DNA of 11,543 bases, taken from contig JBBWZQ010000422.1 in the NCBI GenBank assembly GCA_039649115.1, forward strand, positions 1 through 11,543. The letters run 5' to 3'. Source of the stretch: DATEJJ01 sp039649115 (GTDB taxonomy: Bacteria; Actinomycetota; Actinomycetes; Mycobacteriales; Micromonosporaceae). Under the pieces are notes generated by a model, which ran no database searches, was not told where the DNA came from, and was given only the letters and a program-made list of their open reading frames with translations. Positions 1-6,487 of this stretch are shown here, one piece after another. The translations under genes were made by a program, and so were the position numbers. How positions within the stretch are numbered: position 1 is the stretch's first letter; each line of letters begins with the position of its first letter.

Positions 1-746
1 CGGCGTCCCTGCCGCCGGCCGCACCCGCCCCGCTGCCGGACCACCCGCCGCTGCCGGCCGGCCAGCCCGCCGGCTGGACGCTGGTCTTCGCGGACGAGTT
101 CGAGGGCAGCCGGCTGGACACCGCGAAGTGGGCCGACCAGTCCAGCGCGGAGTCCGACGACGGGCACGGCAACCTGCCCAACCACCAGCTCGAATGGAAC
201 CAGGCCGGCAACTGCGTGGTATCCGGCGGGGAACTGGCGATGGTCGCGCGGCGGGAGGCGGTCGCCGCGCCCTCCGGTGCCCGGTATGCCTGGACGTCGT
301 GCCTGCTGTCCACGGCTGCGTCCTTCGCCTTCCGCTACGGATATGTGGAGGAGCGGGCGATCCTGCCGTGGCAGGCGGGGTTCTGGCCGGCGTTCTGGAC
401 CTGGCAGCCGCCCGGCATCGACCGGCAGATCGAGACGGACGTCTACGAACTGCACACCGCGAACCCGCGCCAGCTCCTGCTGACCCAGCACTCCGGCACC
501 GGCGGCGGCTGCCAGTGGCGGCCCCGGTTCGACCCGGCGACCGGCTGGCACACCTACGGCGCCGCGATCGGGCCGGCGGGTACCGCGTGGTATGTGGACG
601 GAGCGCGGGTGTGCCACACGGCGGCCACGTCCGACGGCGCCAGTACCCTCGTCTCCAACCTCGCGGTGGACGGCCGCGGCGCGCCCGCGGCGTCCACCAG
701 CACGGCCGTCAAGCGGGTCGACTACATCCGGGCCTGGCAGAGCTAG
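1..746 (+). CDS. Secreted glycoside hydrolase family 16-like protein (5' end missing)
   Basis: The reading frame is open from the left edge (first full codon at base 3) and gives 247 visible residues ending at TAG 744-746. It begins with an Ala/Pro-rich stretch, typical of the linker after a signal peptide, and then the GH16 opening GWTLVFADEFEG. An Asn/Gln/Glu patch (NHQLEWNQ) and the active-site strand QIETDVYELH follow. The latter fits the GH16 signature ExDxxE, with Glu144 (nucleophile), Asp146 and Glu149 (acid/base) counted from base 3. The end, RVDYIRAWQS, is the usual last strand of the jelly-roll. Four cysteines could form two disulfides, consistent with export. GH16 enzymes cut beta-1,3/1,4-glucans or galactans outside the cell; the substrate cannot be read here. 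A Thr sits in the active-site motif where Ile or Leu is usual. The signal peptide and true start lie outside the window. The gene converges with the regulator on the other strand, six bases away. Confidence 0.82.
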   Translation, partial: ASLPPAAPAPLPDHPPLPAGQPAGWTLVFADEFEGSRLDTAKWADQSSAESDDGHGNLPNHQLEWNQAGNCVVSGGELAMVARREAVAAPSGARYAWTSCLLSTAASFAFRYGYVEERAILPWQAGFWPAFWTWQPPGIDRQIETDVYELHTANPRQLLLTQHSGTGGGCQWRPRFDPATGWHTYGAAIGPAGTAWYVDGARVCHTAATSDGASTLVSNLAVDGRGAPAASTSTAVKRVDYIRAWQS

Positions 747-752
747 CTGGCC

Positions 753-1355
753 TCATCTCAACCAGCCGCTCTTGCGGGCGATGCGGATCGCGTCGAGGCG
801 GTTGCGGGCGCCGGTTTTCATGATGACCGCGGACAGGTAGTTGCGCACGGTGCCCCGCGACAGGTGCATGCGGTGGGCGATGTCGGCGACCGTGTCCCCC
901 TGCGCGGCGAGCCCCAGCACCTCCCACTCCACGGTGTTGACCACCTTCTCGGTGCCGAGCGAGAGCACCTGCAGCCGCGGATCGACCACCCGCTCGCCGG
1001 TGGCCACCCGCGCGATCACCTCGGCCAGCAGCGGCGCGGGGGTGTCCTTGACGGCGAAGCTCAGCTCGCGGGCCCGGCGCCGCGGCGGCAGCATGCCGCG
1101 CTTGTCCGGGTCGGCGAGCACGAGAAAGGCGCACCCCGGGATCTGTGCCTTGAGCTCGGCGACCACGGGGAGGATCTGGCTGACCATGTAGTCGGTGTTC
1201 AGCACGACGACGCGGGGCCGGAAGGAGCCGGCGAGCGTGACGGCGTCGTCGACGTCGACGCGGCCGACCACCGCGATGCCCTCGATCCCGTGCAGCCGTT
1301 CCGGCAGCCGGTCTCTGCTCGACTGAGAGTCTTCGATGACCAGGACCCGGATCAA
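753..1355 (-). CDS. Orphan DesR-like (NarL/LuxR) response regulator with Asn in place of the phospho-acceptor Asp
   Basis: The 200-residue protein has a receiver domain (about 1-118) and a C-terminal LuxR-type helix-turn-helix (about 140-200). The end, GTVRNYLSAVIMKTGARNRL followed by GWL, is characteristic of DesR-like regulators. In the receiver, the acidic pocket (Glu8, Asp9) and Lys103 are kept. The residue aligned with the phosphorylated Asp is Asn53 (VVVLNTDYM), and the usual MPG that follows is lost. The consensus LTxREREVL before the helix-turn-helix is also worn (VVNTVEWEVL). I infer activity independent of classical phosphorylation, as in other atypical actinobacterial regulators. 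A GTG at 1382 would add nine residues. I prefer TTG at 1355-1353 because GGAGG lies five bases upstream and the protein then starts MIRVLVIED, the normal family start. No kinase is adjacent in a way that suggests pairing: the kinase-regulator unit upstream has its own regulator, and 107 bases separate it from this gene. Target genes are unknown. Confidence 0.85.
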   Translation of the reverse strand: MIRVLVIEDSQSSRDRLPERLHGIEGIAVVGRVDVDDAVTLAGSFRPRVVVLNTDYMVSQILPVVAELKAQIPGCAFLVLADPDKRGMLPPRRRARELSFAVKDTPAPLLAEVIARVATGERVVDPRLQVLSLGTEKVVNTVEWEVLGLAAQGDTVADIAHRMHLSRGTVRNYLSAVIMKTGARNRLDAIRIARKSGWLR

Positions 1356-1360
1356 TGTGG

Positions 1361-1365
1361 CCTCC
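1361..1365 (-). promoter_or_regulatory. Shine-Dalgarno GGAGG for the DesR-like regulator
   Basis: On the - strand GGAGG is followed by five bases (CCACA) and then TTG. This decides in favour of the TTG start at 1355 over the in-frame GTG at 1382, which has no comparable site. Confidence 0.7.
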
Positions 1366-1385
1366 GAATCTCGTCCGTGCACCCA

Positions 1386-1391
1386 ACCTTA
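1386..1391 (-). promoter_or_regulatory. Putative -10 box TAAGGT of the DesR-like regulator
   Basis: TAAGGT fits the actinobacterial -10 pattern TAnnnT. A transcript starting about seven bases downstream would begin near 1379. It would exclude the upstream GTG at 1382 and leave a leader of roughly 20-25 bases carrying the GGAGG. No good -35 hexamer is visible; the position 17-18 bases upstream falls in the right arm of the inverted repeat at 1410-1426. Prediction only. Confidence 0.4.
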
Positions 1392-1409
1392 GGGCAAGAG
1401 GGCCGGCGC

Positions 1410-1426
1410 TCCGATCGCCCATCGGA
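1410..1426. repeat. Inverted repeat TCCGAT-N5-ATCGGA upstream of the regulator
   Basis: Perfect 6-bp arms flank a 5-bp spacer (TCCGAT CGCCC ATCGGA) in the 107-bp gap between the DUF4097 gene and the DesR-like regulator. It overlaps the expected -35 position of the putative regulator promoter, so an operator, perhaps for autoregulation, is the first reading. A weak terminator for the DUF4097 transcript is the alternative: it lies 37 bases past that stop, but the stem is short and there is no T-run. Confidence 0.4.
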
Positions 1427-1462
1427 CAGCAGCGCGACGATATCCGGGTATTTCTCGTACCG

Positions 1463-2179
1463 TCAGACGTACCCGACATGAATGTCTCCGGTGCCCGTCG
1501 TCGCCACGATCGAACGGGGACTCGCCCCGTCCTGCGCGACCTTCACCTGCACCGATCCGGTGCCGGTACCCGTTTGCACCCGGTACCGGTCGCCCGCCGG
1601 TACGGCCACCCGGACGTCCCCGGTGCTGGCGGCCGCCCGTACCCACGACGGCGGCCGGACGAAGCTCAGGTCGATCCCGCCCGTACCGGTGTGCACCTCG
1701 ACCCGGTCGGCGAACAGGCCGGTGCCGGTGACGTCACCGGTCGACGTGAACAGGGCCAGGTCGCCGTGCCAGCCGCGCAGCGCGACGTCCCCGGTCGAGG
1801 TGTGGCTGGTCACGCTCGCCAGCACCGGCAACCGCAGCGTGTAGTCGACGCCGCACCCCGGACCGAGCGAGACGGCCGGGCACCGGGTGGTGATGCGCAG
1901 CGTGCCGCCGTCCCACACCTCGTGGATGACCGGCTTGGACCACGACCACGACAGGTGCCGGTGCACCGCCACGCCCGGCCCGCCGGGCACCAGGATCACG
2001 TTGCCGGTACCGACGTCGAGCACGACCTGCCGGACCGGCCGCCGGTACACCTGGTCCTGCACCTCGGTGCGGCGGGCCAGCCAGGACGCCGCGGTCAGCG
2101 TGCCCGCGGCCAGCACGAGCACCGCGAAGACGGTACCGGCGACCCGCCAGCCGACGGATTTCTTGACCTCGACGTCCAT
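1463..2179 (-). CDS. Membrane-anchored DUF4097-type beta-repeat protein
   Basis: The protein has 238 residues. The N-terminus is short and basic (MDVEVKKSVGWR), with one transmembrane helix at about 13-34; the rest should lie outside the membrane. The body is made of repeated TGTG/STGD turns at about 57-60, 128-132, 146-150, 164-168, 186-189, 204-210 and 228-232. These are the hallmark of the DUF4097 'putative adhesin' family, which folds as stacked beta strands. Two cysteines (Cys100, Cys109) could bridge. The ATG at 2179 follows a GGGGGA ribosome-binding sequence and lies ten bases past the stop of the response regulator, so it is the third gene of the kinase-regulator operon. DUF4097 proteins occur next to envelope-stress systems of the LiaFSR type (LiaG carries this domain), which suggests a role in sensing or answering envelope stress. 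That role is inference. Confidence 0.78.
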   Translation of the reverse strand: MDVEVKKSVGWRVAGTVFAVLVLAAGTLTAASWLARRTEVQDQVYRRPVRQVVLDVGTGNVILVPGGPGVAVHRHLSWSWSKPVIHEVWDGGTLRITTRCPAVSLGPGCGVDYTLRLPVLASVTSHTSTGDVALRGWHGDLALFTSTGDVTGTGLFADRVEVHTGTGGIDLSFVRPPSWVRAAASTGDVRVAVPAGDRYRVQTGTGTGSVQVKVAQDGASPRSIVATTGTGDIHVGYV

Positions 2180-2189
2180 GATCCCCCGA

Positions 2190-2831
2190 TCAGGCCCGCA
2201 GGAATCGCAGCACGGCCAGCACCCGCCGGTGGTCGGTGTCCGCCGGCAGCAGGTCGAGCTTGGTGAAGATGCTGTTGACGTGCTTCTCGACCGCGCTGGG
2301 CGTGACGGTCAGCGCGGCGGCGATGGCGGAGTTGGAGCGGCCCTCGGCCATCAGGCGCAGCACGTCGTGCTCGCGCGGCGTCAACCGCTGCAGCGGGTCG
2401 CTGCGCCGCCGCAGCAGCAGTTGCGCGACGACCTCCGGGTCCAGCGCCGCGCCGCCACCGGCCACCCGGCGCAGCGCCTCGATGAACTCGGCCACGTCGG
2501 CCACCCGGTCCTTGAGCAGGTACCCGACGCCGCCGCCGGCGTCCGAGAGCAGTTCGGTCGCGTACCGCTCCTCGACGTACTGGGACAGCACCAGCACCGC
2601 CACCCCGGGCCACTGCCGGCGCAGTACCAGCGCCGCGCGCAGCCCTTCGTCGGTATGGGTCGGCGGCATCCGCACGTCCACGATGGCCACGTCCGGCCGG
2701 TGCTCCTCGACCGCGCGCAGCAACAGGTCCGCGTCGCCGACCGCGGCCACCACCTCGATGTGCGCCGAGGCCAGCAGCTGCGTCACGCCCTCGCGCAGCA
2801 GCACCGAGTCCTCCGCGATCACGACTCGCAC
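2190..2831 (-). CDS. NarL/LuxR-family response regulator, partner of the adjacent kinase
   Basis: The 213-residue protein has an intact receiver (about 1-120) with acidic Glu7-Asp8, phospho-acceptor Asp52 in VAIVDVRMPP, and Lys107 in GYLLKD. The LuxR DNA-binding domain runs from about 148 to 210 (LTPREHDVLRLMAEGRSNSA, then AVEKHVNSIFTKLDL). It should receive phosphate from the upstream kinase and bind promoter DNA. The start is GTG at 2831-2829, with GGAG five bases upstream, giving MRVVIAEDS, the usual family start. The start lies inside the end of the kinase gene (13 bases shared), which implies translational coupling. The frame stays open far upstream, opposite the kinase frame, so the longest open frame is misleading and the overlap start is the sound one. 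Likely targets are its own operon and the divergent MMPL gene, but no operator is proven. Confidence 0.92.
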   Translation of the reverse strand: MRVVIAEDSVLLREGVTQLLASAHIEVVAAVGDADLLLRAVEEHRPDVAIVDVRMPPTHTDEGLRAALVLRRQWPGVAVLVLSQYVEERYATELLSDAGGGVGYLLKDRVADVAEFIEALRRVAGGGAALDPEVVAQLLLRRRSDPLQRLTPREHDVLRLMAEGRSNSAIAAALTVTPSAVEKHVNSIFTKLDLLPADTDHRRVLAVLRFLRA

Positions 2832-4069
2832 GGCAGCTCCACCTCGATGACTGTCGGGCCGCCGGGCGGGCTGTCCACGCGCAGCACACCGTCCACCGAG
2901 GCGGCCCGCTGTGCCAGCCCGCGCAGGCCGCTGCCGGTCTGCGTACCGGCGCCGCCCACGCCGTCGTCGGCGACCCGGACCAGCAGCCGGTCGCCGGTGC
3001 GCCGCACGGTCACCTCCACCTGGCTGGCTCGCGCGTGCTTCGCGACGTTGGCCAGCGACTCGGAGACCACGAAGTAGGCGACCGCCTCGACCGTCGGCGA
3101 ACACCGGTCCGGGACGTCGACGCGCAGCCGCACCGGCAGCGGCGCCCGGGCGGCGATCCCGGACAGCGCGGCGTCCAGCCCGCGGTCGTCCAGTACCGCC
3201 GGGTGCAGCCCGCGGACGAAGTCGCGCAGTTCGGCGAGTGCCTGCTTGGCCTCGTCGTGCGCGCGGGCGATCGCCTGCCGGGCCTCCGGCGGGGCGTCGG
3301 CCAGCTCGGCGCGCGCCATGCCCAGGTGCAGCGCGAGGGAGACCAGCCGCTGCTGGGTACCGTCGTGCAGGTCGCGCTCGATCCGGCGGCGCTGCGCGTC
3401 GGCCGCGTCGACCACCCCGGCCCGGCTGCTCGCCAGCGCCTGCATCCGCAGCGACAGCGCCTGCGCCCGGCTCGGACCCAGCAGCACGCGGGCCGTCGCC
3501 GTGTCCACATTGGCCACCGCGCGGGACAGCCGGGGCGCGGCGGCCAGCAGCAACAGGCCGGCCCCGGTCAGCGCCGCGAGGATGGCCGGCGCGCGCATCG
3601 GCAGGTCGAAGCTGCCGCGCCGCGGCAGCAGGCCCGAATAGGCCACGACCGTGCTGCCGGCCAGCCCGCAGGACCAGGCCACCGACACCACGACGCTGCC
3701 GAGGACGCCGATGGGCAGGGCGACCAGGTGGTACCCGAGCTGCCGCCACAGCGCGCCGGACCGCAGCTCGGCGACCATCCGCCGGACCCGCGGGCCCTCC
3801 CGCCGCTCGCGCACGTCCGGGATCTCCACGCCCAGCAGGGACCGGAACCGGGAGCGCTGCATGGCGGTGAACCCGCGCACACTCAACAGCAGCAGCGGGG
3901 CGATGCCCAGGGCCAGGATCGCGGTGATCGCGAGGCCGGCGGTCAGCGCGGTGAACACCAGCGTGACGGCGAACGTCAGGATGCCCAGCGGCAGGCCCAG
4001 CAGCACGTGCGCGGTGGCCCACCAGCAGCCCGGCGGGAACACCGCGCGGGCCACCCTGGCAACTGACAT
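2819..4069 (-). CDS. Sensor histidine kinase (HisKA_3 / HATPase_c) with four-helix sensor domain
   Basis: The 416-residue protein begins with a membrane sensor module with helices near 22-44, 46-65, 112-135 and 163-180, resembling the 'putative sensor' domain (PF13796) found on actinobacterial LiaS-like kinases. A HisKA_3 dimerisation/phospho-acceptor segment follows, with His235 in RRRIERDLHDGTQQRL. The HATPase_c domain has its N-box Asn341 in SESLANVAKHA and glycine-rich loops VADDGVGG (367-374) and GSGLRGLAQR (379-388). All residues needed for autophosphorylation are present. It overlaps the response regulator gene by 13 bases. ATG 4069 was chosen because the sensor domain begins there. 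There is no strong Shine-Dalgarno; instead TACGGT lies six bases upstream, suggesting a leaderless transcript. The sensor has almost no extracellular loop, as in kinases that sense events within the membrane. The signal is unknown. Confidence 0.9.
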   Translation of the reverse strand: MSVARVARAVFPPGCWWATAHVLLGLPLGILTFAVTLVFTALTAGLAITAILALGIAPLLLLSVRGFTAMQRSRFRSLLGVEIPDVRERREGPRVRRMVAELRSGALWRQLGYHLVALPIGVLGSVVVSVAWSCGLAGSTVVAYSGLLPRRGSFDLPMRAPAILAALTGAGLLLLAAAPRLSRAVANVDTATARVLLGPSRAQALSLRMQALASSRAGVVDAADAQRRRIERDLHDGTQQRLVSLALHLGMARAELADAPPEARQAIARAHDEAKQALAELRDFVRGLHPAVLDDRGLDAALSGIAARAPLPVRLRVDVPDRCSPTVEAVAYFVVSESLANVAKHARASQVEVTVRRTGDRLLVRVADDGVGGAGTQTGSGLRGLAQRAASVDGVLRVDSPPGGPTVIEVELPCES

Positions 4070-4075
4070 GGGTTC

Positions 4076-4081
4076 ACCGTA
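4076..4081 (-). promoter_or_regulatory. Putative leaderless -10 box TACGGT of the kinase operon
   Basis: TACGGT (TAnnnT) is followed by six bases and then the kinase ATG. Transcription would start at or next to the start codon. No purine-rich ribosome-binding site competes with this reading apart from the weak GGTGA inside the same stretch. Confidence 0.4.
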
Positions 4082-4219
4082 GGCGGCGGCATTGTGCCGG
4101 CCCACCCGGGCAGCGGCCGGATCCGGGGTGCGGACAACCTCAGGGCCAAGACGGGTGGCGGCGGTACCGACAAGAGTGGCCCCGCCGAGCAGCCTCGGTG
4201 GCAGGTCTCTCGCCGACTT

Positions 4220-4225
4220 AAGGAG
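4220..4225 (+). promoter_or_regulatory. Shine-Dalgarno AAGGAG of the MMPL transporter
   Basis: AAGGAG is followed by six bases and then ATG at 4232. It fixes the start against the longer frame that is open from 4094, which has no ribosome-binding site. Confidence 0.8.
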
Positions 4226-4231
4226 CTTTCG

Positions 4232-6487
4232 ATGCGAAACAGTGGCCCGATCGTCGGGGTGGCCCGCTGGAGCGCCCGGCACCGCTGGGCGGCCGTGGGT
4301 GGCTGGCTGCTCTTCGTCACCCTCGCGGTCGTCATCGGCGGCGCGGCCGGCACCAGGTCGCTGGACACCGCGGACACCGGCGCCGGCGAGTCCCGGCTCG
4401 CGGAGAAGGCGGTGGCCGGCGCCTACTTCAACGACAAGCCGACGGAGTCGGTGCTGATCCAGCCGCGCGGCGCGGGTGGGCTGTCCGCGGCGCAGGCGGC
4501 CGCCGTCGGCGGCGAGCTGCGCCAGGGGTACGGGACGGTCGGCGGGATCGGCTCCGTGGCCGACGCGGTGCCGTCCCGGGACGGGCACAGCTGGCTGGTC
4601 GTGGTCGCCCTCGACACCGGTACCCGGACCGGCGCCGACCGCACCACGTTCGCCAAGAGCCTGGTCACACCGCTGCTCGACGCCACCGCCCGGGTCGCCG
4701 CCCGGCACCCGGACCTGCGCGTGGAGCAGGTCGGCGCGGCCTCCCTCAACAAGGCCATCGGCACTCAGATCGCTGCCGACCTGCGCCGGGCGGAGCTGAC
4801 GAGCGTGCCGCTGACCCTGCTCATCCTGCTGCTCGCGTTCGGCGCGCTGCTCGCCGCCGGGGTACCCGTCCTGCTGGCGCTCACCGCCGTGGCCAGCGCG
4901 CTCGGGCTGTCCAGTCTCGCCTCGCACCTGGTGCCCATGGACGACTCGGTGTCCAGCGTGGTGCTGCTCATCGGGATGGCCGTGGGCGTGGACTACTCGC
5001 TGTTCTACATCCGGCGGGAACGGGAGGAGCGGGCACGGGGCCACTCCTCCCGGGACAGCATCGAAATCGCCGCCGCGACCTCGGGACGGGCGGTCCTGGT
5101 CTCCGGCGTCACCGTCCTGATCTCGATGGCCGGCCTGTTCGTGGCGGGCAACGCGGTGTTCAGCTCGGTGGCCGTGGGCACCATGCTGGTCGTCGCGGTC
5201 GCCATGCTCGGCTCCGTCACCGTGCTGCCGGCCCTGCTGGCCCTGCTCGGCGACCGGATCGACCGCCCCCGCATCCCGCTGCTGCACCGGCTGCGCCGAC
5301 CGGACCGGGAGTCGCGGGCGTGGGGCCTGGTGCTGCGCGGCGTACTCGGCCGGCCCGGCCTGTGCCTGGCGCTGGCCGCCGCCGCGCTGCTCGCGCTGGC
5401 GGTGCCGGCACTGGGTATGCGCCTGCGCCCGGTGACCGCGCAGGACCTGCCCCGCTCGGTGCCGATCCTGCGGACCTACGACCGGCTCAACGCGGCCTTC
5501 CCGGATCGCGGCGAGGCGCACACCGTGGTGGTCACCGCCACCGGTGCCACGCCGCTGCCCGGCGCCCGGGTCACCGCCGCGATCGGCGACCTGGCCCGGC
5601 AGGCCGGCGCCAGCGGGCTGTTCGCGACGGCCGGCAGGCCCGTGCCCCGCTTCTCCAGCGACCGGCGGGTCGCCGTGGTGGACCTGCCGATCCCGTACGC
5701 CGCCAGCGACCCGCGGGCGGGACGCTCGCTGGACCTGCTGCGCCAGCTGGTGCCGGCGACCCTCGGCCAGGTCCCCGGTACCTGGACCGGCGTCACCGGA
5801 CGGGTGGCCGGTACCCGCGACTTCGCCGACCACCTCGCGGCCCGCCTGCCCTGGGTGTTCTGCTTCGTGCTCGGGTTGAGCTTCCTGGTGATGCTGCTGA
5901 CCTTCCGCGCGCTCGGGGTGGCGCTGACCGCGATCGCCCTCAACCTGCTCAGCGTCGCCGCCGCGTACGGCCTGCTCGTCCTGGTCTTCCAGGGACACTG
6001 GGCGGAGCGCCCGCTCGGCTTCCACTCCAACGGCGGCCTGGTGTCCTGGCTACCGCTGTTCCTGTTCGTCATCCTCTTCGGACTGTCCATGGACTACCAC
6101 GTCTTCCTCGTCTCCCGGATCCGCGAGGGGGTGGCCGCCGGACTGTCCACAAGGGACGCGGTACGCGCGGGCGTCACGCGCTCCGCCTCGACGGTGACCA
6201 GCGCGGCGCTCGTGATGGTCGCCGTCTTCGCCGTCTTCGCGATGCTGTCCCTGCTCACGTTCAAGCAGTTGGGCGTCGGCCTGGCCACGGCGATCCTGAT
6301 CGACGCGACCGTGGTGCGCGTCGTGCTGCTGCCGGCGTCGATGGCCCTGCTCGGCCGGTACAACTGGTACCTGCCGAGCTGGCTGCGGTGGCTGCCGCGC
6401 GTCGGGTACGACCTGCCGGCCGCCGCACCCGCCGCGGCGCGGGTCCCCGTGCTCAGCGGACCCCGCGGGGGCGGAACTGGATGCTGA
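4232..6487 (+). CDS. MMPL-family RND transporter
   Basis: The 751-residue protein has the classic twofold MMPL/RND plan. TM1 lies at about 20-39, a large extracytoplasmic loop at 40-188, TM2-TM6 between 189 and 339, TM7 at 369-396, a second loop at 397-538, and TM8-TM12 between 541 and 708. The two related motifs that carry the proton-relay Asp-Tyr pairs are present: GMAVGVDYSLFYIRRERE (Asp254-Tyr255) and LFGLSMDYHVFLVSRIRE (Asp621-Tyr622). MMPL proteins use the proton gradient to move lipids, glycolipids, siderophores or antibiotics across the cytoplasmic membrane; the cargo cannot be told from sequence. Length is normal for actinomycete members, shorter than mycobacterial MmpL3, with no long C-terminal cytoplasmic domain. 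It is divergent from a sensor-kinase operon that may control it. Its last 35 bases overlap the convergent AlkB-like gene. Confidence 0.93.
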   Translation: MRNSGPIVGVARWSARHRWAAVGGWLLFVTLAVVIGGAAGTRSLDTADTGAGESRLAEKAVAGAYFNDKPTESVLIQPRGAGGLSAAQAAAVGGELRQGYGTVGGIGSVADAVPSRDGHSWLVVVALDTGTRTGADRTTFAKSLVTPLLDATARVAARHPDLRVEQVGAASLNKAIGTQIAADLRRAELTSVPLTLLILLLAFGALLAAGVPVLLALTAVASALGLSSLASHLVPMDDSVSSVVLLIGMAVGVDYSLFYIRREREERARGHSSRDSIEIAAATSGRAVLVSGVTVLISMAGLFVAGNAVFSSVAVGTMLVVAVAMLGSVTVLPALLALLGDRIDRPRIPLLHRLRRPDRESRAWGLVLRGVLGRPGLCLALAAAALLALAVPALGMRLRPVTAQDLPRSVPILRTYDRLNAAFPDRGEAHTVVVTATGATPLPGARVTAAIGDLARQAGASGLFATAGRPVPRFSSDRRVAVVDLPIPYAASDPRAGRSLDLLRQLVPATLGQVPGTWTGVTGRVAGTRDFADHLAARLPWVFCFVLGLSFLVMLLTFRALGVALTAIALNLLSVAAAYGLLVLVFQGHWAERPLGFHSNGGLVSWLPLFLFVILFGLSMDYHVFLVSRIREGVAAGLSTRDAVRAGVTRSASTVTSAALVMVAVFAVFAMLSLLTFKQLGVGLATAILIDATVVRVVLLPASMALLGRYNWYLPSWLRWLPRVGYDLPAAAPAAARVPVLSGPRGGGTGC

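Larger units (their letters stand above)
4070..4231. promoter_or_regulatory. Divergent promoter region between the kinase and MMPL genes
   Basis: This 162-bp gap must hold the start signals of both divergent units. It contains a 10-bp perfect palindrome CCGGATCCGG (4117-4126) about midway, and a small hairpin GCCGAG-CAGC-CTCGGT (4184-4199) just before the MMPL ribosome-binding site. The shared region makes joint control by the kinase-regulator pair plausible. I could not identify a convincing -35/-10 pair for the MMPL side. Confidence 0.5.

Noticed and set aside
1887..3077. Plus-strand open frame of 396 codons opposite the DUF4097, regulator and kinase genes
   Set aside because: It overlaps three well-supported genes on the other strand and its product has no recognisable domain.
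2832..4022. Open frame upstream of the response regulator on the - strand, giving a 610-residue product
   Set aside because: The part upstream of 2831 is a shadow of the kinase in another frame, with Arg/Ala/Gly-rich low-complexity sequence. The family start and ribosome-binding site are at the GTG 2831.
4094..4231. N-terminal extension of MMPL to a start near 4094
   Set aside because: It has no ribbon of family similarity and no ribosome-binding site, while ATG 4232 has AAGGAG six bases upstream and places TM1 normally.
4070..6025. Long open frame continuing upstream of the kinase, antisense to MMPL
   Set aside because: The sequence is low-complexity (Gln/Gly/Arg/Pro-rich), typical of antisense frames in GC-rich DNA. 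The kinase proper starts at 4069, where the sensor domain begins.
6461..6470. CCCCGCGGGG as a bidirectional terminator between MMPL and AlkB-like genes
   Set aside because: It has no loop and lies inside both coding regions, before either stop codon is cleared, so it cannot form a normal terminator hairpin.
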